Shown here: piece by piece, positions 43,496 through 51,849 of the stretch
Layout: each line of letters starts with the position of its first letter
Numbering within the stretch: position 1 is the stretch's first letter
Assembly: GCA_965247995.1 (NCBI GenBank)
Contig: OZ252041.1
Span: forward strand, 372,001-436,000
Reading direction: 5' to 3'
Source of the DNA: JASLZO01 sp965247995
GTDB lineage: Bacteria > Chloroflexota > Dehalococcoidia > UBA6926
DNA length: 64,000 nt
Translations under genes and position numbers: made by a program
The notes under the pieces: generated by a model
What the model was told of the DNA's origin: nothing
Seen by the model: only the letters and a program-made list of their open reading frames with translations
Database searches by the model: none

Positions 43496-44245
43496 TCACC
43501 GGAGGGGGTGGTGATCGATCCCCTCGTACGCGTTGATGAATTTCTCAATGCGCTCTTCGTCAAACTCGTGAAACACGTCGATGCGCGTCCATGCAGTCAG
43601 CGCGATCCGGTGACGAGCTCCGGTCTCTGGGTCGAGGATCGGCGTGTACGGGGCCAAAGCCACCCGCTTCCCGTCGAGAATCGCACGCTGAACGGTGTCC
43701 CCCAGTTGGGCCACTAACCCAGGGCACTCCTCGGCCATGCAGTCGTACTGGACCATCACGTGTGCATCCTCCAGGCTGTGCACCTGAAGCTCATCCTCGA
43801 TCTGATCCCGATAGATGTTCGCCGGCGCGATTCCGAACCCATAGTGCGGTCCAGACGTCGGCGGCGATGAGTTGTATAGCTCATGCTCCTCGTCGACTTC
43901 GACATGCAGATTCCCGAGATCTGCTAAGGCGATTCCGGGCCGCTCTTTGGTCACCTCTTGGAACACCAGTAAGCCAATGAGGCCCACGATGATCACCGCG
44001 ACTACCCCTCCGATGATCCAGGGGCGAGAATCACGCGTTCCGGCGGCGCTGCTAGCGTTCGAGGCGCCGCGTGCTGCCGCTGCAGAGCGTTCGCGACGTC
44101 GCGAACGTGGACTCCGCCGTCCAGGTTCCGATGTGCGGCTGCCCTCGGTGGAGAGATCCTCCCCATCGCTTCCCTGCCGTCCTCGCCCCCGCTGGCCCGC
44201 CAAGTCACGCCCTCCGTGCCGAGTGTTGTCCCACACTATAGGCAA
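43496..44245 (-). CDS. DUF3105-family membrane-anchored protein
   Basis: The ending half shows YNSSPPTSGPHYGFG and VHSLEDAHVMVQYDC, the core of DUF3105, a domain found in Actinobacteria and Chloroflexi with no known function. In front of it are a basic, Ser/Arg-rich region and one transmembrane helix (PWIIGGVVAVIIVGLIGLLVF). About 249 residues. The TTG at 44245 follows GGAGGT closely; a GTG at 44236 is possible. It is divergent from mtnA. Confidence 0.75.
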   Translation of the reverse strand: MPIVWDNTRHGGRDLAGQRGRGRQGSDGEDLSTEGSRTSEPGRRSPRSRRRERSAAAARGASNASSAAGTRDSRPWIIGGVVAVIIVGLIGLLVFQEVTKERPGIALADLGNLHVEVDEEHELYNSSPPTSGPHYGFGIAPANIYRDQIEDELQVHSLEDAHVMVQYDCMAEECPGLVAQLGDTVQRAILDGKRVALAPYTPILDPETGARHRIALTAWTRIDVFHEFDEERIEKFINAYEGIDHHPLR

Positions 44246-44288
44246 GGCACCTCCGCCGCGCCCGCGACCAGCCGCAGCGTGGTCTCTG

Positions 44289-44318
44289 TTGCGTGTCTTG
44301 CTGCCCGGCCAGTAGCAT
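44289..44318 (+). promoter_or_regulatory. Possible promoter for mtnA-mtnP
   Basis: TTGCGT, 18 bases and TAGCAT, about 34 bases upstream of the mtnA GTG. Both boxes match consensus in four of six positions. Confidence 0.3.
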
Positions 44319-44351
44319 GATGGGCCGATTGGCAATGGAGGCTGCTGCGCC

Positions 44352-45404
44352 GTGGCCATTGATATCTCCGTGTTCCGTCCACTGATCTGGTCAGGCAACT
44401 CGCTGCGACTCATCGACCAAACACGCCTGCCGATGGAAGAGGTCTGGCTCGAGTGCCGGGACTACGCATCCATCGTCACCGCGATCTCGGAAATGCGGAT
44501 CCGTGGCGCACCTGCTATCGGGTTAGCCGGTGCCTATGCCTTAGTCCTCGCCGCCCGCGACCTCGCACACTTGGAACCTCCGCAGTTCCACGAACGGCTG
44601 GGCCCCGCGGCCGAGCAGATCGCGAGCACACGGCCCACTGCCGTGAACCTCCCTTGGGCGGTGCAACGGATGCTCGCACGAGCCCGCAGTCATGTCTCTC
44701 CATCCGAAATCGTCGCGGCGCTTGAGGCCGAAGCGATGCTCATGCATGACGAGGACATAGACGCGAACCGCCGAATCGGGCGTTTGGGCGCCGACCTGCT
44801 CGAATCGGGCAGCGCAGTGCTGACCCACTGCAACGCCGGGGCGCTCGCGACCGGTGGGTTCGGAACGGCGCTTGGCATCGTGCAATGCGCGTGGGCCGAC
44901 GGCAAGCTGACACGGGTATTCGCGACCGAAACCCGCCCGTTCCTCCAGGGGTCGAGGCTTACCGCGTGGGAGCTCGCCAGCGCAGGAATCGACACCTCGG
45001 TGCTGCCGGATTCCGCAGCGGGTCAGCTCCTGCACAGTGGCGCGATTTCGGCAGTCATCGTCGGTGCGGACCGGGTCGCGGCGAACGGAGATGTCGCGAA
45101 CAAAATCGGTACTTACCCATTATCAGTGCTGGCGCAGGCAAACGGCATACCGCTGTACGTCGCAGCGCCCACCAGCACCATCGATCTCTCCCTACGTTCC
45201 GGTGCGGAGATTCCGATCGAGGAGCGCCCTTCGATCGAGGTCACCCACCCAGGAGGCAAGCAGTCCGTTCCGGACGGCGTCGACGTTCTGAACCCCGCAT
45301 TCGATATCACCCCTCACGGGAACATCTCGGCTATCATCACCGAGAATGGGGTGCTGCGCGAGCCGTACGGACGCGCTCTCGCCGATGTCGTGGGGACGAA
45401 GTAG
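44352..45404 (+). CDS. mtnA: 5-Methylthioribose-1-phosphate isomerase
   Basis: MtnA turns methylthioribose 1-phosphate into methylthioribulose 1-phosphate in methionine salvage. The 350 residues include MRIRGAPAIG, the catalytic cysteine Cys160 in THCNAGALAT, TRPFLQGSRLTAWEL and Asp240 in GADRVAANGDVANKIGTY; these two fall at the numbers known for the Bacillus enzyme. The GTG start follows GGAGG. mtnP follows with no gap. Confidence 0.96.
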   Translation: MAIDISVFRPLIWSGNSLRLIDQTRLPMEEVWLECRDYASIVTAISEMRIRGAPAIGLAGAYALVLAARDLAHLEPPQFHERLGPAAEQIASTRPTAVNLPWAVQRMLARARSHVSPSEIVAALEAEAMLMHDEDIDANRRIGRLGADLLESGSAVLTHCNAGALATGGFGTALGIVQCAWADGKLTRVFATETRPFLQGSRLTAWELASAGIDTSVLPDSAAGQLLHSGAISAVIVGADRVAANGDVANKIGTYPLSVLAQANGIPLYVAAPTSTIDLSLRSGAEIPIEERPSIEVTHPGGKQSVPDGVDVLNPAFDITPHGNISAIITENGVLREPYGRALADVVGTK

Positions 45405-46274
45405 ATGCCAGACCCAGTCCTCGCGTTCATCGGCGGTTCCGGTCTGTATGACATCGAGGATCTCGCTGAACGAGAGGAACTCACGATCCCGACGCCGTTC
45501 GGCGACCCTAGCGGCCCTATCATCGTGGGCCTCATGGGTCGCACCCCTGTGGCATTCGTTCCGCGCCACGGCATCGGACACCGGCTTTCGCCTACCGAAG
45601 TCCCGGCCCGCGCGAACATCTACGCGCTCAAGACGCTCGGGGTCCAGCGAATCGTATCGATCAGCGCGGTCGGCAGCTTGGCGTTCGACGTTCGGCCCAA
45701 AGACGTGGTCATCCCCGATCAGATCATCGACCGGACCAAGTCACGTCCTTCGACCTTTTTTGGGGACGGGATCGCCGCGCACGTCGGTTTCGCCGATCCA
45801 TTCTGTCCGGACCTGAGTAGCCACGCGCTCGGGGCGGCGCGCGCGACGCTGCACCCAGACAGCGTTCACCAGGGTGGCACTTACGTGGCGATAGAGGGTC
45901 CCCAGTTCTCGACACGCGCCGAATCTCGGCTGTATCGATCCTGGGGCGCCAACATCATCGGAATGACCGCCCTCCCAGAGGCGAAGCTAGCCCGCGAAGC
46001 GGAGATTTGCTACGCGACGTTGGCCTTCGCCACCGACTACGACGTTTGGCATGAATCGGCGGAGGACGTCACTGTCGAGATGGTGATCGCGAACCTCCTC
46101 GGTAATGTCGCCACGGCGAAGGAGATGATCCGTAACGTCGCCGGACGCGTTCCGACCGAACGCAGTTGCCCATGCAAATCGGTACTCGAGAACGCAATCA
46201 TCACCGATCGGTCGTTGATCCCAGCCGAGACCCGGTCCCGACTCGAGCCAATCATTGGCCGGTACCTCGTATAG
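45405..46274 (+). CDS. mtnP: S-methyl-5'-thioadenosine phosphorylase
   Basis: MtnP phosphorolyses methylthioadenosine to adenine and methylthioribose 1-phosphate. The 289 residues include FIGGSGLYDI, FVPRHGIGHRLSPTEVPARANIYALK with phosphate-binding residues, YVAIEGPQFSTRAESRLYRSWGANIIGMTALPEAKLAREA and CYATLAFATDYDVWHE. The C-terminus is longer than usual. The ATG directly follows the mtnA stop. Confidence 0.96.
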   Translation: MPDPVLAFIGGSGLYDIEDLAEREELTIPTPFGDPSGPIIVGLMGRTPVAFVPRHGIGHRLSPTEVPARANIYALKTLGVQRIVSISAVGSLAFDVRPKDVVIPDQIIDRTKSRPSTFFGDGIAAHVGFADPFCPDLSSHALGAARATLHPDSVHQGGTYVAIEGPQFSTRAESRLYRSWGANIIGMTALPEAKLAREAEICYATLAFATDYDVWHESAEDVTVEMVIANLLGNVATAKEMIRNVAGRVPTERSCPCKSVLENAIITDRSLIPAETRSRLEPIIGRYLV

Positions 46275-46308
46275 CTGCGGAACTGTCGTGTTCGGGCCTG
46301 CGTCCCGT

Positions 46309-46338
46309 TTGACGCTGCGAGGACCCCACCCCTAGCAT
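46309..46338 (+). promoter_or_regulatory. Promoter for the aldolase-dehydrogenase pair
   Basis: TTGACG, 18 bases and TAGCAT, 43 bases upstream of the aldolase ATG in the mtnP-aldolase gap. It suggests that the aldolase and dehydrogenase can be expressed apart from mtnA-mtnP. Confidence 0.5.
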
Positions 46339-46380
46339 GCAGAAAGAGTCGCACGTTCGGAAACGCGAGGAATCCAGACA

Positions 46381-47205
46381 ATGACGATGGACTGGGGCAT
46401 GGCGAACCGCATGTCGTCCCTCATACCCGCCGACGGCAGATGCTGCTTCCTCCCGATAGATCACGGATATTTTCAGGGGCCGACGCGGAACTTGGAGCGG
46501 CCCGGAGACACGATCGCTCCGATCGTCGAGTTCGCGGACGCATTGAATCTCACCCGCGGCGTGCTTCGGTCCGCGATCGACCCGACGATCGACAAGCCGA
46601 TCATCCTGCGTGTCTCCGGTGGGACCAGCATGGTCGGCGGCGATCTCTCGAATGAGGGGATCACGACCACCATCGAAGAGGCAGTCCGCCTCAACGCAGC
46701 GGCGGTTGGCCTGTCGGTCTTCATCGGGGCCGAGCACGAACACCAATCCATCATGAACCTAGCCCGCCTCGTGAACGAGGCCGAACCGCACGGCATTCCG
46801 GTGATGGCGGTAACAGCCGTCGGCCGGGAGCTCGAGAAGCGGGAGGCGCGGTACCTGGCGCTGGCAAGCCGTATATGTGCGGAGATGGGGGCGCGGCTCG
46901 TCAAGACGTACTGGTGCGAAGAAGACTTCGACCGCGTCGTCCGCGGATGCCCGGTTCCTGTTGTCATGGCCGGGGGGCCGCAAACGAACTCGCAGCGCGA
47001 GGTGTTCGATTTTGTACACGATGGTCTCCAGCGGGGCGCGATTGGTGTGAACTTGGGCCGGAATATCTGGCAGGATGACCACCCCGTAGCAATGAGCCGC
47101 GCTATCCGTTCTGTCGTGCACGATGACGCGACACCGGCGGAAGCGCAGGAGTTGTACGAATCGCTTAGCGGGACGAAACGGCCGGCAGCAACGGCATCCG
47201 CTTAA
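46381..47205 (+). CDS. Class I aldolase of the LsrF/DhnA type
   Basis: The 274 residues match LsrF and archaeal DhnA-type aldolases: LPIDHGYFQGP (25-34), LRVSGGTSMVGG, the Schiff-base lysine Lys175 in VKTYWCEEDF, VVMAGGPQTN, GVNLGRNIWQ and HPVAMSRAIRSVVHDDATPAEAQELY, which closely recalls the LsrF ending. LsrF acts on a five-carbon 1-phosphate ketose-like substrate. Next to mtnA and mtnP the likely substrate is methylthioribulose 1-phosphate, cleaved to dihydroxyacetone phosphate and methylthio-acetaldehyde. This is an inference from context and substrate shape. ATG at 46381 or 46387. Confidence 0.85.
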   Translation: MTMDWGMANRMSSLIPADGRCCFLPIDHGYFQGPTRNLERPGDTIAPIVEFADALNLTRGVLRSAIDPTIDKPIILRVSGGTSMVGGDLSNEGITTTIEEAVRLNAAAVGLSVFIGAEHEHQSIMNLARLVNEAEPHGIPVMAVTAVGRELEKREARYLALASRICAEMGARLVKTYWCEEDFDRVVRGCPVPVVMAGGPQTNSQREVFDFVHDGLQRGAIGVNLGRNIWQDDHPVAMSRAIRSVVHDDATPAEAQELYESLSGTKRPAATASA

Positions 47206-47273
47206 CGTCTCCACGCGACCAATGCCGCAGAACCCGAACGCGCGAATCCTCCGTCGTGAGTGAGACCACAGGG

Positions 47274-48335
47274 ATGCGCACCGCGGTTTATCACAGTAAC
47301 GACGACATCCGAATAGAAGAAACCCCGATTCCGCCGATCGGCCCGGGAGAGCTCCGGCTGCGGGTCGAGGCAAGCGGGATTTGTGGAAGCGATGTCCTTG
47401 AGTGGTACCGCTTGCCCGGAGGCCCACGCGTGCTGGGTCATGAGGTCTCTGGCGTGGTCGACCGAGTCGGGCCGGGCGTCACCCGGTTTGCCGTCGGGGA
47501 CCGCGTGATGGTCACGCATCATGTTCCCTGCACCGCATGCCAGTACTGCCTCAGCGGTCGTCAAACCGCGTGCGCCACGCTCCATAACACGAACTTCGAT
47601 CCCGGCGGCTTCTCGGAGTTCATCCGCGTCCCCGTCGCCAACGTCGAGCGGGGTACTTTCGTCATCCCCAGCAATGTGACGTTCGAGCAGGCATCGTTCA
47701 TCGAGCCCCTCGGATGCGTGGTCCGGGGTCTCGACGCCGTCGGCGGTTTCACGGCGGGCGAGACAGCGGTTGTGATAGGGACCGGCGTTTCGGGTTTGCT
47801 CTTCGTCCAGCTATGCCGAGCGTTCGGCGCAGCAGCCGTCTTTGGCGTCGAGATCTCCGAGTATCGCCGTGCGGCTGCAGTCGCCATGGGCACAGATGCC
47901 GTATTCAGCCCAGGAGCGGACCTACACGAGCAAATCCGTCTCGCGAACAGCGGCAACCTTCCGGACCTCGCAATCGTCGCCGCAGGCGCGACCGCGGCGG
48001 TAATCAGCGGCCTGGAATTGGCAGATACTGGCGGGCGTCTGTTGTTGTTTGCTCCACCACCACCCGGGGACCCCACCCCGATCGATCTGAATCGGTTGTG
48101 GTCACGGGGCGTCGCAGTCTCGTCAACCTACGCGGCGGCGCCCTCCGATCTCGAACGGGCGCTGGCTTTGCTGGCGTCCGGGGCGGTGGACCCGACACCC
48201 CTTATCACGGACCGCTTGCCATTAGACCGCACAGGTGAGGGGTTTCGCTTGGTCGCCGAGGCAGGAAGCTCGCTCAAAGTCATCATTGAGCCGAACGCCC
48301 CCGCTGGCACGCCTGGCGCGGAGACTAGAACGTAA
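47274..48335 (+). CDS. Zinc-dependent alcohol dehydrogenase (MDR family)
   Basis: A 353-residue medium-chain dehydrogenase with the catalytic zinc motif ASGICGSD, GHEVSGVVDRVGPGV, the structural-zinc cysteines CTACQYC and a further C in TAC, and the NAD Rossmann segment VIGTGVSGLLFVQLCRAFGA. It resembles the sorbitol/threonine-dehydrogenase branch. In this place it could reduce the aldehyde released by the aldolase. I chose the ATG at 47274; a GTG at 47256 in frame adds six residues. It ends 11 bases inside the convergent apt gene. Confidence 0.88.
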   Translation: MRTAVYHSNDDIRIEETPIPPIGPGELRLRVEASGICGSDVLEWYRLPGGPRVLGHEVSGVVDRVGPGVTRFAVGDRVMVTHHVPCTACQYCLSGRQTACATLHNTNFDPGGFSEFIRVPVANVERGTFVIPSNVTFEQASFIEPLGCVVRGLDAVGGFTAGETAVVIGTGVSGLLFVQLCRAFGAAAVFGVEISEYRRAAAVAMGTDAVFSPGADLHEQIRLANSGNLPDLAIVAAGATAAVISGLELADTGGRLLLFAPPPPGDPTPIDLNRLWSRGVAVSSTYAAAPSDLERALALLASGAVDPTPLITDRLPLDRTGEGFRLVAEAGSSLKVIIEPNAPAGTPGAETRT

Positions 48336-48840
48336 CGAGTGAGTTGACCGTGCGGCCCTTCAGCCGTGCCCGGCCATTCAACTCCGCGAGTTCGATGAAC
48401 ACGCTGATGCCGGCGACGTTGCCACCCGCGCGTTCCACCAATTCAATCGCCGCCACCAGCGTCCCGCCTGTCGCGATCACGTCGTCCACGATTAGCGCCC
48501 GCTGCCCGCGTGAAACGCCGTCGGCGTGCATCTCGACCGTCTCGATTCCATATTCAAGCTCGTAGCGCGACTGGATCGTTTCCCACGGCAGCTTGCCCAA
48601 CTTCCGGACCGGGACAAACGCTGCATCGAGGTTGTAGGCGATTGGCGCCCCGAACAGATAGCCGCGGGCCTCAACAGCCACCACAACATCAATCTTTTGA
48701 CTCGCATACGGGGCCGACATGTCATGGACTACCTGGCGAAAGGCCGCTGGGTCCGCGAGAACCGGCGTGATGTCACGAAACATCACGCCGGATCGCGGAA
48801 AATCAGGAATCGTGCGGATTTGGTCGGCGTACGACATCAT
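48325..48840 (-). CDS. apt: Adenine phosphoribosyltransferase
   Basis: Apt salvages adenine with PRPP to AMP. The 171 residues include IPDFPRSGVMFRDITP, the base-specific VVAVEARGYLFGAPIAYNL, VPVRKLGKLPWETI and the PRPP loop ALIVDDVIATGGTLVAAIEL. ATG start. It converges with the dehydrogenase; its product would recycle the adenine freed by MtnP. Confidence 0.96.
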   Translation of the reverse strand: MMSYADQIRTIPDFPRSGVMFRDITPVLADPAAFRQVVHDMSAPYASQKIDVVVAVEARGYLFGAPIAYNLDAAFVPVRKLGKLPWETIQSRYELEYGIETVEMHADGVSRGQRALIVDDVIATGGTLVAAIELVERAGGNVAGISVFIELAELNGRARLKGRTVNSLVTF

Positions 48841-48917
48841 CCCGACGATACCAGCCCGAATGGGGAAACGTCCATGTAGCGTTCACACCTCCGCTGCATA
48901 CTCGGAGGGCGCACTCC

Positions 48918-48952
48918 AAAAAAACGAAAGAACCCCAGCCATAGACTGGGTT
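48918..48952 (-). terminator. Rho-independent terminator for the desulforedoxin pair
   Basis: On the minus strand AACCCAG pairs with CTGGGGTT (one bulge) around a 7-base loop and is followed by a T-rich tract that ends in seven Ts. It lies 51 bases after the second mini-gene. Confidence 0.7.
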
Positions 48953-49003
48953 GGGTCAGACGAAGTGAGCCAGCCTCTCGGCCTGCTCGTGAAACCCGTG
49001 TTG

Positions 49004-49147
49004 TTAGTCGGCCGACGGTACCCGGCGCTGGCCTTGGAGACCCATCTCCTGGCCACAGCACTTCAGTTCGCTCTCGCTGGCCTTCGTCGCGAGCGCCTGT
49101 GTGCCACAGGTTTCACACTCGTACCGTTTCCCCAGTTGAATCGTCAC
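49004..49147 (-). CDS. Desulforedoxin-like mini-protein (47 residues)
   Basis: The frame begins GTG and encodes MTIQLGKRYECETCG, then 15 residues, then ELKCCGQEMG and a basic tail. The CxxC plus CC spacing and the CCGxxM ending match desulforedoxin and the N-terminal iron domain of desulfoferrodoxin, a four-cysteine iron site. The tail of about ten residues is extra. AGGGG lies ten bases upstream. It follows its paralogue by 24 bases on the same transcript. Confidence 0.8.
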   Translation of the reverse strand: MTIQLGKRYECETCGTQALATKASESELKCCGQEMGLQGQRRVPSAD

Positions 49148-49171
49148 TAGCTTTCAGCCCCTATCGTCGGA

Positions 49172-49288
49172 TTACTTTTGGTTCATCGGTTGGCCGTGGC
49201 ACTCGAGCGCGCCTTCACCAGCCTTGGTCACGACGACCTCAGCGTTGCACGTGCCACAGGCATAACGCTTTCCCATTTGATTTGACAT
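49172..49288 (-). CDS. Desulforedoxin-like mini-protein (38 residues) with C-to-H change
   Basis: ATG begins MSNQMGKRYACGTCN and the protein ends ALECHGQPMNQK. It is a paralogue of the next gene (shared Q-x-G-K-R-Y-x-C-x-x-C and a C-x-G-Q-x-M ending), but the fourth metal ligand is histidine: CxxC plus CH. The site would be Cys3His and could bind zinc or iron differently. AGGAG lies eleven bases upstream. A near-consensus promoter precedes it. Confidence 0.8.
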   Translation of the reverse strand: MSNQMGKRYACGTCNAEVVVTKAGEGALECHGQPMNQK

Positions 49289-49330
49289 TGCTGTATTCGC
49301 TCCTACAGATCCATCGCTCAACGGCGTCGT

Positions 49331-49359
49331 ATTATAAGTTCGGCCAGGTACCCAGTCAA
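49331..49359 (-). promoter_or_regulatory. Strong promoter for the desulforedoxin pair (TTGACT-N17-TATAAT)
   Basis: On the minus strand TTGACT (49359-49354), exactly 17 bases, then a perfect TATAAT (49336-49331). It is the best sigma-70 type match found in the window. Transcription would start near 49324, 36 bases before the first mini-gene. Confidence 0.8.
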
Positions 49360-49433
49360 CGGAAACCCGGCGAAGAGGCTACGCTCGGTCAAGCCCCGCG
49401 TATCGGCGGTTTCGGGTTGAACTCCAATCTTTT

Positions 49434-50198
49434 ATGGCAGGCACGCTGTACGTCGTAGCCACGCCCCTCGGCAACCTCGAGGACATCACGCTCCGTGCTG
49501 TTCGAATCCTGGCGGAAGTCTCGACCATCGTAGCTGAGGACACCCGTACCGCACGGAAATTGTTGGGCCGGTACGAAATCAACCCCCCCGTGTTGATCAG
49601 CTACTTCGCCGGCAACGGACGGCGACGCATACCCCAGGTTCTTGCACGGCTCGAACAGGGCGAAGACGTTGCGCTCATCAGCGAGGCCGGAACCCCAGGG
49701 GTTAGCGATCCCGGAGCGGATCTCGTGTTCGCTGCGTCCGATACCGGAATCCCGGTGGTCACGGTGCCAGGCCCGAGTGCAGCGCCCGCGCTCCTCTCCG
49801 TCTCGGGCCTCCCCTCCGATCGGTACACGTTCCTGGGATTCCTTCCCCGAAAGACCACGGAACGTATTCGCCTCCTCGAGCGCTTCTCGTTAATCGATTG
49901 GCCCCTCGTGGTGTTCGAGTCCCCGCACCGGCTTCGCGCCTCGCTCGCAGATTTCGTCAGTGTGCTTGGGCCAGCGCGACACGTGGTCGTCGGGCGCGAA
50001 CTGACGAAACGTTTCGAGGAGGTCTATCGGGGCCCGGTCGGCCTCGCCGCCGACCGGTTCAAGAGACCACGAGGCGAGTTCACCTTGATCGTCGCCCCCG
50101 CAGATCGTCAGCAGCGCCGAGCAGCCGTCGTCGCCGCTCAGTCAGCTAGCGATCTCGGTCCACAACGAAGTCGACGATCTCGCTCAGCGCCTCTTTAG
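49434..50198 (+). CDS. rsmI: 16S rRNA 2'-O-ribose C1402 methyltransferase
   Basis: RsmI methylates the ribose of C1402 in the decoding centre. The 254 residues show LYVVATPLGNLEDITLRA, VAEDTRTARKLLGRY, ALISEAGTPGVSDPG, TVPGPSAAPALLSVSGL and FLPRK, and the C-terminal GRELTKRFEE. No ribosome site is visible before the ATG. The end overlaps the convergent prenyl synthase by 53 bases. Confidence 0.95.
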   Translation: MAGTLYVVATPLGNLEDITLRAVRILAEVSTIVAEDTRTARKLLGRYEINPPVLISYFAGNGRRRIPQVLARLEQGEDVALISEAGTPGVSDPGADLVFAASDTGIPVVTVPGPSAAPALLSVSGLPSDRYTFLGFLPRKTTERIRLLERFSLIDWPLVVFESPHRLRASLADFVSVLGPARHVVVGRELTKRFEEVYRGPVGLAADRFKRPRGEFTLIVAPADRQQRRAAVVAAQSASDLGPQRSRRSRSAPL

Positions 50199-51138
50199 GG
50201 GCTGCGCTACCGTCCACCAGTCGCAGGGCGTCACGAGCGCGATCTGCGTGTTCGCGCGCCACGCCGTGCGCATCCTCGACCGCGGGAGAGGCTCGAACCT
50301 CGGAAATCGCACGATCCAAGAGGTCCGCCCGGTCTCCCTCATCGTGCTCGCCCCGCTGCAGCGTCTCGAATGCGCCGTCAGCACCTTTCGCCGGTGCGTA
50401 CTGGTCCAAGTAGATCAGGGTCGGGAGGGTCAACACCCCTTGGAGGAGGTCGCTCCCAACGGGTTTCCCAACATCTTCGGCGTCTCCTTCGAGGTCGAGA
50501 ATGTCGTCGATCACCTGGAACGCCGTCCCCAGTGCAAGGCCGTATTCGCGCAACGCCTGTACGTCCCGTTCCTCGGCAGCCCCCAATATAGCGCCCGACT
50601 GGGCCGCCGTAGCGAACAACGAGGACGTCTTCTTCTCCACTCGGAGCCAGTACGGCCCTTCACCCTGGGTCCAGTCGAACTGCCGGTTGATCTCCCGGAG
50701 CTCACCCTCAGCTAAGTCCCGAAGCGTATGTGAGAAGAGTTGGATGACGCGGACGTTCTCCGTCGAGCAGACCATCTCGGCTGAACTGGAGAACAGGTAG
50801 TCACCGAGGAGTACCGCGACATCGGTGCCCCAGAGACGGTTCACGGTGCCCCTGCCCCTCCGAGTCCCCGCTTCGTCGACGGTGTCGTCGTGCACCAGAG
50901 ACGCGGTGTGCAACAGCTCCACCGCCACTGCCATCGGAATGTGCAGAGATGGATCGTAGCGGAACATTTTGCCGACAAGCAGCGTGATGATGGGGCGGGC
51001 GCGCTTTCCAGCCGGGCCAAGCACGTGGGCAAGGAGTTCACCCAACCAGGGAAAGTCCCGTTCGCCAACATCCGCCAGCCGTGACTCAACATCCGCGAGC
51101 TCCGCCCCAACGGCGTTTGCGAGCGTACGTACCGTCAA
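50146..51138 (-). CDS. Trans-polyprenyl diphosphate synthase (IspB/HepT-like)
   Basis: Adds isopentenyl units to an allylic diphosphate to make a long prenyl chain, for a quinone side chain or other lipid. The 330 residues include GKRARPIITLLVG, the first aspartate motif in HDDTVDEAGTRRG (about 84), KKTSSLFATAAQSG and the second in FQVIDDILDLEGD (about 214). The residues before the first motif are small or medium, which suggests a long product, but I cannot fix its length. TTG start after GAGGAGCGGAAG. Confidence 0.9.
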   Translation of the reverse strand: MTVRTLANAVGAELADVESRLADVGERDFPWLGELLAHVLGPAGKRARPIITLLVGKMFRYDPSLHIPMAVAVELLHTASLVHDDTVDEAGTRRGRGTVNRLWGTDVAVLLGDYLFSSSAEMVCSTENVRVIQLFSHTLRDLAEGELREINRQFDWTQGEGPYWLRVEKKTSSLFATAAQSGAILGAAEERDVQALREYGLALGTAFQVIDDILDLEGDAEDVGKPVGSDLLQGVLTLPTLIYLDQYAPAKGADGAFETLQRGEHDEGDRADLLDRAISEVRASPAVEDAHGVAREHADRARDALRLVDGSAAPKEALSEIVDFVVDRDR

Positions 51139-51230
51139 CTTCCGCTCCTCAACTCGAGGTCCTTTGCAGTTCGATTCGTGGCATTATGGCTGCATCGAGG
51201 AAGCGCGCGAACCACAGGAACCGAACTTAT

Positions 51231-51839
51231 ATGCTGACATTCCTGTTATCCACCCCGCGCCGCCGTGTCCTGACAATTGTTGTGGGCGGGTTGGCAATCC
51301 CAGCCGTGGCCCTCGCGTGGTGGCTCGGATCGCCGTTGTTCCTCAACGTCACAGTGGAAGAGGATTTCCCATTCGCCGCCTCTGCTGAACTTCCGTCCGG
51401 GATAACGATGGAAGAAGCGAACACCGCGATGGAGGTCCTGTCCCGTCTCCCCGGCGCCGGCACGACTGAAGGCATGACGCCGGAGATGGCGACCGCACGC
51501 GTGCTCCGCGGCGGGATGTTCCACGACGCGGACCGTTTCCACAAGGGCAGCGGGTCTGCAATGGTCTACGTGCCTGATGGGGGCAATGCCGTACTGCGAT
51601 TTGAAGACTTCCGGGTGACGAACGGCCCGCAACTCCATGTTTTGCTCAGCGCCCATCCGGACCCGGCCGATTCCACCGAACTGAAGGAAGCGGGCTACTT
51701 AGATCTCGGGCGCCTCAAGGGGAACATCGGAAACCAGAACTACACGTTGCCGACTGGACACGACCCGTCTCAGTACAACTCGGTCATTATCTACTGCAAA
51801 CCGTTCCAGGTCGTTTTCGCGGTTGCGCCACTCGCGTAA
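51231..51839 (+). CDS. Membrane-anchored DM13-domain protein
   Basis: A 202-residue protein with one N-terminal membrane helix (VLTIVVGGLAIPAVALAWWLG) and a C-terminal DM13 domain (about 103-200): RGGMFHDADRFHKGSGSAMVY, VLRFEDFRVTNGPQLHVLLS, GYLDLGRLKGNIGNQNYTLP and YNSVIIYCKPFQVVFAVAPL, with its single cysteine. DM13 domains are thought to take part in extracellular redox reactions. ATG at 51231 follows AGGAA; a start at 51186 is possible. Confidence 0.82.
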   Translation: MLTFLLSTPRRRVLTIVVGGLAIPAVALAWWLGSPLFLNVTVEEDFPFAASAELPSGITMEEANTAMEVLSRLPGAGTTEGMTPEMATARVLRGGMFHDADRFHKGSGSAMVYVPDGGNAVLRFEDFRVTNGPQLHVLLSAHPDPADSTELKEAGYLDLGRLKGNIGNQNYTLPTGHDPSQYNSVIIYCKPFQVVFAVAPLA

Positions 51840-51849
51840 CGATTAGGCC

